A DNA stretch of 64,000 nucleotides, from assembly GCA_964405405.1 (NCBI GenBank), contig CAYONT010000001.1, forward strand, positions 92,887 through 156,886, in the 5' to 3' direction. This stretch comes from CAMCYM01 sp964405405 (lineage in GTDB: Bacteria > Bacteroidota > Bacteroidia > Flavobacteriales_D > Sanyastnellaceae). A program made the translations under genes and the position numbers. Under the pieces are notes generated by a model. It saw only the letters and a list, made by a program, of their open reading frames with translations, was not told the origin of the DNA and did not search any database. This document shows positions 57,537-64,000 of the stretch, piece by piece. How positions within the stretch are numbered: the first letter of the stretch is position 1; the number at the start of each line of letters is the position of its first letter.

Positions 57537-58933
57537 CAGCGGACGCGAATCGTGGTGCTCTCGCCTGAACACAGACAGCCGGGCATGTTGCCCTGTGTGA
57601 AAGGGTCCCCTTTTTGCTTTCCTACTGCGAAAACGTCGTCCAAAGTCGGGAACTGCCGTTCACAATTTGCCAACTTTTTGGAAGCGGTCTCTGCCAGTTC
57701 CGGACTGCCGAGGTTGCGAGCCCGGGCATAATAATCCGCAGCAATCCAATATGCTGCGCGCGCTCCCAATGCACCGTCGTTGCAAGCTCCTGCACTTCCT
57801 GCGATCGCATCCCCGATCAGCATGTATGCGTCGGCGCTGTTCGGGTTGATGTCCAATACCCGTCGAGCATAGTTCTTGGCGTTGGAGAACCGATCAAGGA
57901 ACGAGCTGACTTGACCGGTCTTGAGCAAGTATTGTTCTTTTTCCGCGCAATTTCCGCAAAGCTCGACCGCTTGTTCGAGGTAGGGCAAGGCTGCGCTGAA
58001 GTCACGGTTTTTCAATAGGATGTTGCCGATGGCAAAAGCGCTGGCAGCTTGGGGCTCTACTTTGTGTACAGCCTGAGCCACCTCGAGGTAGAGCGGGCTG
58101 TCGGTGCATTCTTTCTTGTTGAGCAAGCTCAAAATCTTCCGTTGGAGTATATCGTCTCCAGGCGCTGCCGCCCACTTCTTCTCCAAAACAGGTACCATGT
58201 CATCACACTTTGCGATGGCAACGAACACCTCGTCTAGGTTTCCCTTGACCTTTTGATAGGAAAGCAAATCTTTCTCCCGGTCTTCGCTAGGTTCTTGTGC
58301 TTGCAATCTTTCGATGGCGGCGTTCGCGTAGTCCACCAACGTCAGGTAATCCGTCAGCATCTCCCCCAACTTATTTTGCGCAGCTTCGCCCTCCATTTTT
58401 TTCATGGCGTAGAAGGAGGTCAAATAGTATGCACTCAGCGTGGCGGCATTGGTTTCTTCTTGAAGGCATTCCACACACTCCTTGTAAAGGACGTTGGCAC
58501 CAATGGGGTCGTCTTTGAAGAACTTGGCATAGTCTTGGGCTTTGAAGCTCAGTACAATGCATCGGTTCTTGGGCTTGGAGTTTGTGGAGGGGAACAAAGC
58601 CATGCGTTGGTCGTAGGTCGCAAAAAGACTGTCCCGCAATACCGCAGTTCGGTCTGATGTACCCGCTTTCTCTGAAGCCTCCAATTCACTTTTGATCAAC
58701 TTAACCCCATCCGCATAGAGCGATTCGGATACACTCTCAGGGCAAACAGCACAAGCCTTTTGCCATTGTACGTATCCTTCAGCCATGTCGCCTTGCTTCA
58801 GGTAACCCTTGTATATGTTCAACGCTTCTTTGCATGCGCGTTGTTGTTCTTCGGTTGCACCGTACTTGTTTTCTTGTGCAACCAACGACAGAGCTCCGAA
58901 GCAGAGCAACGAGGTGAGGAAAAGTGGTTTCAT
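57536..58933 (-). CDS. Exported TPR-repeat protein
   Basis: A 465-residue periplasmic or outer-membrane-associated protein. The signal peptide (MKPLFLTSLLCFGALSLVAQ, cleavage after VAQ) precedes helical TPR-like repeats through most of the length (for example AFAIGNILLKNRDFSAALPYLEQAV, ADAYMLIGDAIAGSAGACND). It is unusually rich in cysteine (about 14, including CAVCPES, CVECLQEE, CGNCAEK and GCLC at the C terminus), consistent with disulfides. It lies between an outer-membrane protein gene (25 nt) and lptC (1-nt overlap). A scaffold role in the envelope is inference. Confidence 0.8.
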   Translation of the reverse strand: MKPLFLTSLLCFGALSLVAQENKYGATEEQQRACKEALNIYKGYLKQGDMAEGYVQWQKACAVCPESVSESLYADGVKLIKSELEASEKAGTSDRTAVLRDSLFATYDQRMALFPSTNSKPKNRCIVLSFKAQDYAKFFKDDPIGANVLYKECVECLQEETNAATLSAYYLTSFYAMKKMEGEAAQNKLGEMLTDYLTLVDYANAAIERLQAQEPSEDREKDLLSYQKVKGNLDEVFVAIAKCDDMVPVLEKKWAAAPGDDILQRKILSLLNKKECTDSPLYLEVAQAVHKVEPQAASAFAIGNILLKNRDFSAALPYLEQAVELCGNCAEKEQYLLKTGQVSSFLDRFSNAKNYARRVLDINPNSADAYMLIGDAIAGSAGACNDGALGARAAYWIAADYYARARNLGSPELAETASKKLANCERQFPTLDDVFAVGKQKGDPFTQGNMPGCLCSGESTTIRVR

Positions 58934-58958
58934 TTTGCGTTGGGTCTGGGCCGATGAA

Positions 58959-60437
58959 TCAATCATAAAGTCTTCGAACAAGCCAATTGTTCTTGAAAAA
59001 CGGCGATAAAGATACGCCGACTTCGAATCGTATGAGGTTTTCATGGTGACTCACTGGGTCGCTTGTCCAACGCTTCCCAAGTTCCATGCCAAAGTGGATC
59101 CGACTCCAAGACCGTCCCGCTCCGAGGGGCAGGCTGGCCCCCAGGGTCCACCTTTGAAATTCAAGCGGGTTTCCAAGAATCAAAACCGCTTCCTGGCCCC
59201 GAGCGAATCCCAACCGGTAGGTTCGGGGGGTGGATGCGAGCGCACGGTTGCCACCCATCGATGGGCTCCACGCGACCCCGATGTGTACGCTTTGGGCTGT
59301 GCCCCAGGCCATGTCCGTTCCCAGAGGGTTCCAGTCGTACAAGTCGGCCACCGCGCTCCAGTCCTGCATCTTGTAGTCCAAATGAAATTCTGCGCGCTGC
59401 CCCGAGTTTCTCTCCAACAGCCATCCCACTCCCACCGTCCAACGTTGCGGTAACACACTCGTAGCCTCTGCTGATTCATTATAAAATGCAGTATCGATGG
59501 GGACGACGATGCCTCCGAGGGTTTGGGTCAAGAAGGAACCTTGGGCATTGTCCGTTGACAAGTTGGTCCGAGGCCTGTAGGTCCCCCCCAAGAGCAACTT
59601 GGATTGCCAATGGTTCGCATCGTCATGGGGAAGTTGTTTGCCCACCCGATGTTCGAGCTGGATTCCCAACTCTCCGCTGAGACCCCGCCAAGCGTTGGTG
59701 AGTTCACTTTGGTGGTCTAGAAATGTGGGGTCTGCCACGTCGATGCGCGCTTTGTGCTCGGTTTGGCCGAAGAAATAGACCCATTGTGCACCCACCGCGA
59801 GTTGGGTTTTTGCCAGCATCAAGGTGTCCTCCCCAGACACCTGCCGAGCCAAACGGCGCCAGCTCCGGGCCCAGCCCATCGTGGCTTGGTTGATGCCCCC
59901 TGAACCTTCGTAGCTCATGCGCACCGGACCGACCCCGGGTTCATCTCGGTTCTGGGCCATCAGGTATCCTGTTGTTCGACTCGGCGCCAAACCCAACTGG
60001 AAGGCATGGGGACCCCCTTGGCGTTTGACGACAAAAGACATCGGGCCTGTGGTGCCCCACGTGCCGTTGCTCCGTTGCGTTTCACCGACCCACTGTAGAC
60101 CGTGGACTGCCGCTGTTCCTTGGAGCGTGGTCTTTGACAATAGGGCCGCTGAGGCAGGGTTCCCTGGGTTGTACGCGAATGGGTCGAACACCGTGCTGGA
60201 GACACCTCCCATGCCATTTTGGTGGGTGTGCACCACTTCTGAGCTGAGCCCCAGCCCCATCCGGGAGTATGGAGAAAGTTCGTTCCACTGTGCCCAAATC
60301 CATGCCGGGCTCAGGCCCGCAATCAGGGCCAAGGCCTTGAGATTACCCGCAAGGCGCTGTGGGCGGTGATCAGTTGGTTTCCGCAAGATGTTGGAGTAAC
60401 GCGTGATAGCCACGCAGGGTGAGTTTGTCGTCTGCAA
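58959..60437 (-). CDS. Outer-membrane beta-barrel protein, start uncertain
   Basis: Up to 492 residues. A signal-like segment LAGNLKALALIAGLSPAWIWAQ is followed by WNELSPYSRMGLGL, typical of a Bacteroidota family of outer-membrane proteins encoded near coaX and gldD. Many amphipathic glycine/aromatic strands follow, ending GVSLSPFFKNNWLVRRLYD. The first in-frame ATG (60437) overlaps coaX by 68 nt and gives an overlong n-region; a TTG at 60386 is the alternative and would overlap coaX by 17 nt. Function unknown. Confidence 0.75.
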   Translation of the reverse strand: MQTTNSPCVAITRYSNILRKPTDHRPQRLAGNLKALALIAGLSPAWIWAQWNELSPYSRMGLGLSSEVVHTHQNGMGGVSSTVFDPFAYNPGNPASAALLSKTTLQGTAAVHGLQWVGETQRSNGTWGTTGPMSFVVKRQGGPHAFQLGLAPSRTTGYLMAQNRDEPGVGPVRMSYEGSGGINQATMGWARSWRRLARQVSGEDTLMLAKTQLAVGAQWVYFFGQTEHKARIDVADPTFLDHQSELTNAWRGLSGELGIQLEHRVGKQLPHDDANHWQSKLLLGGTYRPRTNLSTDNAQGSFLTQTLGGIVVPIDTAFYNESAEATSVLPQRWTVGVGWLLERNSGQRAEFHLDYKMQDWSAVADLYDWNPLGTDMAWGTAQSVHIGVAWSPSMGGNRALASTPRTYRLGFARGQEAVLILGNPLEFQRWTLGASLPLGAGRSWSRIHFGMELGKRWTSDPVSHHENLIRFEVGVSLSPFFKNNWLVRRLYD

Positions 60438-61173
60438 AAATGGAGTCGCCTAGGTCTAAGTCCAAGAAACATGCGTCTCCTCCCGTCAAAATGACCTGAA
60501 GAGGTTGGGCATGTTGTGCCCACTGTGCCGCTCTGCTTGTGATTTCGAATCGCATGCCATCCCGCACCCCCAGCAACATAGCGGCAACCGTCTCGCTTCC
60601 CACGCCGTTGAGCGAGGTGGATGCCGACTGCATAGACGATCCGGTTGCGGGCATCATGTCCCGCCAACCCGCCAACCAAGGCAACCTTGCGGTTCCTTGG
60701 TACATGGAAGCGAACCGCATGTCCATGCCGGGCGACAAGGTCCCACCTACGAAACAACCCTTCACAACCAGGTCACATGTGAGGATGGTTCCCGCATCCA
60801 CCACCATCCAATTTGCACTGGGATCTCGGGCCGTCACAGCAGCTGCGTGGGCCAATCGATCCCATCCCAGGGTGGATCTGCCTTCGATTTGGACTGCAAA
60901 GGGCGGTTCCCAATCTGGAGGCAAATCGTAAAAGGGTGGCCCCCCAGCCACTTCCTCCAAATGGCTCCGCCAGTTTTTCCAGGCTTTGGGTACGCTCCCA
61001 GAGGCAGTCCACAGGATTCGCTTTGGTACATCTCGCCACGCCCAGGGCCATTGCGCATGTTCCCAGGCTGCTTGGTCTGTAAGCACCTGAGGTTCCGAAT
61101 CTTCCGCAAAGATGCCCAACTTGACCCGCGAGTTTCCGAAGTCCACCACCCAATCCGTGTTGGACGCCTTCAT
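60370..61173 (-). CDS. coaX: Type III pantothenate kinase
   Basis: A 267-residue CoaX that phosphorylates pantothenate, the first step of CoA synthesis. The ASKHA phosphate motif is DFGNSRVKLG, with VVDAGTILTCDLV (second phosphate motif) and GGTLSPGMDMRFASM (pantothenate/adenosine region). Length fits type III. The start at 61173 forms an ATGA overlap with the gldD stop; an ATG three codons upstream (61182) is also possible. The 3' end overlaps the next gene. panD at 13889 belongs to the same pathway. Confidence 0.9.
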   Translation of the reverse strand: MKASNTDWVVDFGNSRVKLGIFAEDSEPQVLTDQAAWEHAQWPWAWRDVPKRILWTASGSVPKAWKNWRSHLEEVAGGPPFYDLPPDWEPPFAVQIEGRSTLGWDRLAHAAAVTARDPSANWMVVDAGTILTCDLVVKGCFVGGTLSPGMDMRFASMYQGTARLPWLAGWRDMMPATGSSMQSASTSLNGVGSETVAAMLLGVRDGMRFEITSRAAQWAQHAQPLQVILTGGDACFLDLDLGDSIFADDKLTLRGYHALLQHLAETN

Positions 61174-61814
61174 GGATTCCATTCCAAGGTCTCGATGAGG
61201 TGAATCACATCCAGGGCGATGCGGTCGTATGCAGGAGCGATGCTGTCCGGGTTGGGCACATGTTCGAAGTAGAGTGCAGCTCGCAAGAAATGGTTTACCG
61301 AGTCGGTGGCGAAAAACTGCAACGGTGTTGCCACAGGGCCATCCAATTCATACAACAGGCCATGCACCCGATGATCCGGGAAAGTGAACCGCCGTTTTGC
61401 GATGCCCGAAGACTTGATGTCGTGGCTGAACGTCATGTCGTGGGCCTCTTTCAGCCGGGTTTCCAAGTCTCCTTGCAGGGGAAAGTAGGTGCAATGCAGT
61501 CGTGCCTTCCATTGTGGATAGGCCAAATTGAACCAACAACTTAGTCCCTTCTCCTGCAATGGGGGTGCAGCCTGGTCAAGAACGGATTCCACCCTGCAAT
61601 CCGTGGGAGCTTCGAAGTGAACGGGACAAGGTGTCGTTTTCGGAGCGAAGGTGGCCTCGGGGACGTCCAGACGAAAATAACCCCTCGGCCGCGGCATGGG
61701 AGGGTCCTGGCATCCCGTTGCCAGCAGGCCTGCCAAGGCCATTGCCCAGCTTGCCGCCCAGCCCCAACAGACCCGGTGGGCACCCCCAAACGCTCGGGAG
61801 AGGTTAGCTTTCAT
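61170..61814 (-). CDS. gldD: Gliding motility lipoprotein GldD
   Basis: A 214-residue lipoprotein with lipobox LATGC (C35). The conserved PRPRGYFRLDVPEATF, TTPCPVHFEAP, WFNLAYPQWKARLHCTYFPL, HDMTFSHDIKSSGIAKRRF and TDSVNHFLRAALYFEHVPNPDS all match the GldD family, required for gliding in Flavobacterium johnsoniae; its biochemical role is not established. It overlaps gldE by 11 nt and coaX by 4 nt. Together with the type IX-secreted protein at 20778 this suggests a gliding or type IX-secreting organism. Confidence 0.92.
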   Translation of the reverse strand: MKANLSRAFGGAHRVCWGWAASWAMALAGLLATGCQDPPMPRPRGYFRLDVPEATFAPKTTPCPVHFEAPTDCRVESVLDQAAPPLQEKGLSCWFNLAYPQWKARLHCTYFPLQGDLETRLKEAHDMTFSHDIKSSGIAKRRFTFPDHRVHGLLYELDGPVATPLQFFATDSVNHFLRAALYFEHVPNPDSIAPAYDRIALDVIHLIETLEWNP

Positions 61815-63150
61815 CAGCCATTCCTGCCTGTGGCAACTCCACCTTCACCCGGAGCAGTCTTCTTGGCGTGGCTGCATCGATGGTCATTTCGACCCCATCG
61901 AAGTGGATGCGCTCCCCGTTTCGCAACAACCTACCGGCCTGCTCCGTGATGAATCCACCCAAAGTGTCGCTTTCACCTTTTGCCGCCTCCCAATTTTCTT
62001 CTGACAAATTGAGCAGGCGGTACACGTCAATCAACGTCGTTTTTGCTTCGATCACATAAGTGTGGTCGTCCAGTTTGGAGTAATGCAGGTCTTCTCCATC
62101 GAATTCGTCAGCAATCTCACCAACAATCTCCTCGATGATGTCCTCGAGGGTGATGAGCCCACTGGTGCCTCCGTATTCATCCACGACAATGGCCAAATGC
62201 TGCTTTTTCTGCTGAAAATCCCGCATCAAGTCATCGATTTTTTTGTTCTCTGGAATGAAGGCGGCCGGACGGAGCAATGAAACCCAATCGAACGATTCTG
62301 TTCCGATGTAGGGCATGAGGTCTTTCACGTGCAGGATGCCCAGGATGTGATCCGGGCTTCCATTGTGCACAGGAATCCGGGAGTAGCCGCTCTCGAGGAC
62401 CACGTCACAAACCCTTTTCCAAGGTTCGTGGGAAGCGATGGATTCCATGTCCGTGCGCGCGGTCATGACTTGTTTTGCGTCTTTGGAACCGAGGGCGACG
62501 ATGCCTTCGAGGATGCGCTTTTCATCCTCAGTCCGTTCTTCATTCTCTGTCAGGACCAAGGCTTGTTCCAGATCCGTGACCGACAAGGCCTCAGCCCGTC
62601 CGCCCCAACGACGGTCAACCCAGCCCCCCATGCGTACCAGGGGGCGCCAAACTGGTTGTAGGACACGCTGCGACCAAGTGAGCGGAAGGGCCATGGCCTG
62701 TGCGAGTTCAAGACCGTGCCTTGTGGCGTAAACCTTGGGCATGACCTCGCCGAAGAGGACGATCATTCCCGTGATGCCCACGATGTTGAGCATCCATTTC
62801 CAAAAGTCCGAGATGCTGCCGGCTGGAAAGAGTTGTTCCGCGATGACGGTGGAGATCAGGATGATGAGGATGTTCACTAGGTTGTTCAACACCAGAATGG
62901 TGGCCAGCAGGTTTCGCGGCGCTCGCTCAGCATCAGGGGATTTGAGCAGGTCTAGGACCCGTTGTGCACGGGAATTCGGCTGCTGACTGCTGCGGGTTTG
63001 GAGCACTTGAATGTCCGCCGGGGACAGCGAGAAAAAAGCGACCTCTGAGGCGCTGGCCAAGGCGCTACAAATCAAAAGGATCCCAATGGAGATGAAGGGC
63101 CAGAGTCCTACTTCCGTGCCCATCGCGGATGCCAGCATTACACCCAACAT
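61804..63150 (-). CDS. gldE: Gliding motility-associated CNNM/CorC protein GldE
   Basis: A 448-residue membrane protein. The DUF21 domain (about 15-190) has SIGILLICSALASASEVAFFSL and FGEVMPKVYATRHG; the CBS pair lies at about 215-345 (QVMTARTDMESI, YSRIPVHNGSPDHILGILHVKDLM, DEYGGTSGLITLEDIIEEIVGEI). A CorC/HlyC domain ends the protein. Linkage directly upstream of gldD and next to ssb and mutY is the usual gldE context. It is paralogous to the protein at 55356-56654. ATGs at residues 5 and 10 are alternative starts. Confidence 0.92.
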   Translation of the reverse strand: MLGVMLASAMGTEVGLWPFISIGILLICSALASASEVAFFSLSPADIQVLQTRSSQQPNSRAQRVLDLLKSPDAERAPRNLLATILVLNNLVNILIILISTVIAEQLFPAGSISDFWKWMLNIVGITGMIVLFGEVMPKVYATRHGLELAQAMALPLTWSQRVLQPVWRPLVRMGGWVDRRWGGRAEALSVTDLEQALVLTENEERTEDEKRILEGIVALGSKDAKQVMTARTDMESIASHEPWKRVCDVVLESGYSRIPVHNGSPDHILGILHVKDLMPYIGTESFDWVSLLRPAAFIPENKKIDDLMRDFQQKKQHLAIVVDEYGGTSGLITLEDIIEEIVGEIADEFDGEDLHYSKLDDHTYVIEAKTTLIDVYRLLNLSEENWEAAKGESDTLGGFITEQAGRLLRNGERIHFDGVEMTIDAATPRRLLRVKVELPQAGMADES

Positions 63151-63169
63151 TTCGGGGAAGGGTCAGCGG

Positions 63170-63718
63170 TCAAAAGGGTACGTCTTCGGTGGGTTCGTCG
63201 AGCCGGGAGGTGCCGAAGTCGTTGGGCATGCCCAAGTCGTGGGAGACCGGGGCGGCCTGTGGAGCTGGTGCGGCGGTTGGTGCCGACATGGCGGCTGGAG
63301 CCGCCACCGGATCGGGTTGCAGGGAGTGCCCCTGTGGCGGCATGCCCCGGGAGCCGTCTGCAGCCCCCTGAGACGGCGGGCCATCTGGGCGGTCAAGCAA
63401 CTGGAGCACCTCCCCAACGACCTCGGTGGTGTAGCGCCGCTGGCCCTGCTGGTCCTCCCAGTTGCGGGTCCGCAGCTTCCCCTCGATGTACACCAGGGAG
63501 CCCTTGCGCAGGAACCGTTGAGCAACTTCGGCCTGGCCACGCCACAGCACGATGTTGTGCCACTCCGTTTGCGTGACGCGCTCGCCGGTTTGCCGGTCCT
63601 TATAAGTCTCGGAGGTGGCCATCGGGAATGAGCACACGGGGATTTGGGCCTGCGTGTAACGCACTTCCGGATCTCGCCCGAGGTTGCCGACGAGGATGAC
63701 TTTGTTGATGCCTGCCAT
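63170..63718 (-). CDS. ssb: Single-stranded DNA-binding protein
   Basis: A 182-residue SSB. The OB-fold (about 1-112) starts MAGINKVILVGNLGRDPEVR and includes TEWHNIVLWRGQAEVAQRFLRKGSLVYIEGKL. A Pro/Ala/Gly-rich linker (about 115-170) leads to the acidic tip EPTEDVPF, a variant of the usual DDIPF end that recruits partner proteins. Replication, recombination and repair all depend on it. The ATG lies 5 nt after TAATTTTG, in the short gap following mutY. Confidence 0.97.
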   Translation of the reverse strand: MAGINKVILVGNLGRDPEVRYTQAQIPVCSFPMATSETYKDRQTGERVTQTEWHNIVLWRGQAEVAQRFLRKGSLVYIEGKLRTRNWEDQQGQRRYTTEVVGEVLQLLDRPDGPPSQGAADGSRGMPPQGHSLQPDPVAAPAAMSAPTAAPAPQAAPVSHDLGMPNDFGTSRLDEPTEDVPF

Positions 63719-63723
63719 TTGGC

Positions 63724-63731
63724 CAAAATTA
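63724..63731 (-). promoter_or_regulatory. -7 box TAATTTTG of ssb and the gld cluster
   Basis: Exact TAnnTTTG match followed by GCCAA and the ATG at 63718; it lies 11 nt past the mutY stop. Confidence 0.65.
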
Positions 63732-63742
63732 GGGACGAAAGT

Positions 63743-64000
63743 TCAAATCTCTTCCAGCCATTTTGTGAGCGTGGGGTGTGCCTTTGTCACTGGCTGCGGG
63801 AGGGGGCGTGCAGCGCTCTCGGCAGGGGTGTGCCAGGTCCAGTGGGCGGGGAGGGCGCTTCCGTTGGGGTCGATTTTCCAAGCGAGGAATCGTATGTGGA
63901 TGCGGCGGTGCGTGAGGAGGTGGGTCACGGGGGGATGGGGGGACGGATGCGCCCGGGCCTGGGCGGGGAGCAGGGGCAGGGGGGGCGCCGGTGGGGAAGG
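63743..64000 (-). CDS. mutY: A/G-specific adenine glycosylase, C-terminal end (5' part beyond the right edge)
   Basis: The last 85 codons of a frame open to the right edge. The visible THLLTHRRIHIRFLAWKI resembles the conserved LSHxxL segment of the MutY C-terminal NUDIX-like domain that recognises 8-oxoguanine, and the end WLEEI is a usual finish. The catalytic domain and iron-sulfur cluster lie outside the window. Position directly before ssb and gldE, the common Bacteroidota order, supports the name. The upstream segment is Pro-rich. Confidence 0.75.
   Translation of the reverse strand, partial: PSPPAPPLPLLPAQARAHPSPHPPVTHLLTHRRIHIRFLAWKIDPNGSALPAHWTWHTPAESAARPLPQPVTKAHPTLTKWLEEI

Larger units (their letters stand above)
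735..61528. repeat. Dispersed nonamer AGGCCAAAY (28 copies found by eye)
   Basis: Exact copies reading AGGCCAAAC or AGGCCAAAT on the plus strand start at 735, 2364, 3828, 8566, 10878, 19140, 20378, 25212, 25970, 27230, 34862, 40532, 46647, 49557 and 61520. Copies on the minus strand start (leftmost base) at 1294, 7090, 8181, 12715, 13869, 28009, 28559, 31106, 35044, 36671, 41724, 48104 and 49476. Spacing is irregular and the two orientations are balanced. Seventeen copies encode Leu-Ala; the others fall in other phases or between genes. This entry marks the span from first to last copy, not a continuous repeat. Confidence 0.55.

Noticed and set aside
1..64000. CRISPR array, insertion sequence, prophage or rRNA operon
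   Set aside because: No regularly spaced repeats, transposase motifs, phage structural genes or rRNA sequence were seen on either strand.

Overview
This is a GC-rich (about 60%, judged by eye) chromosomal segment of a member of the Bacteroidota. The evidence is the gliding-motility genes gldD and gldE, a large secreted protein ending in the type IX secretion (gliding-associated) C-terminal domain, a DUF5686 outer-membrane protein, an SDR-type threonine dehydrogenase, a RecQ without its zinc cysteines, and -7 promoter boxes of the Bacteroidota form TAnnTTTG, often as TAnnTTCG here. There is one 100-N assembly gap at 7272-7371. I see no prophage, insertion sequence, CRISPR array or rRNA operon. 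No gene-free stretch exceeds 300 bases.

Layout. 1-6.8 kb: a truncated LolC/E-like permease, a secreted serine hydrolase, then (minus strand) a cytochrome b-like protein, a cytochrome c lipoprotein, hflX and rbfA, followed by gdhA and an SDR protein. 6.9-13.2 kb: methylmalonyl-CoA epimerase, the gap, an outer-membrane-type protein, kynurenine 3-monooxygenase, a cystathionine synthase/lyase, a flippase-like membrane protein and a radical SAM/SPASM enzyme. 13.3-15.8 kb (plus): a DUF3109 protein and an overlapping panD, flippase-like and rfaE2 chain. 15.8-20.7 kb (minus): the fatty-acid and ribosome block pdxA, DUF177, rpmF, fabH, accB, accC. 20.8-24.8 kb (plus): the type IX-secreted protein, riboflavin synthase and two small exported proteins. 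24.8-30 kb (minus): lptB, a DUF5686 protein, tatC and kdsD, with recQ divergent. 32-38.5 kb: a sulfite-exporter-like permease, a 1109-residue outer-membrane protein, an MBL hydrolase and a two-component system. 38.6-46.5 kb: pheT with an acyltransferase and a VOC protein, tRNA-Pro(GGG), a cyclophilin and pheS. 46.5-53 kb: a TPR sensor-like protein, an M28 peptidase, cysS, threonine dehydrogenase and queA. 53.1-64 kb (minus): ppiD, a CNNM protein, lptC, TPR and outer-membrane proteins, coaX, gldD, gldE, ssb and the end of mutY.

Functional themes are cell-envelope construction (LptB, LptC, KdsD, RfaE2, Tat, PpiD, lipoproteins, type IX cargo, gliding), fatty-acid initiation, cofactor synthesis (pyridoxal phosphate, riboflavin, CoA, NAD) and translation (PheST, CysS, QueA, RbfA, L32, tRNA-Pro).

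Two genome-wide signals stand out. First, in at least 16 genes the -7 box lies only 4-6 nt before the start codon, which predicts widespread leaderless transcription; two divergent gene pairs have start codons only 23 and 40 nt apart. Second, the nonamer AGGCCAAAY occurs at least 28 times on both strands and in several reading frames, far more than base composition predicts, as a DNA-uptake-type or other dispersed signal sequence would.
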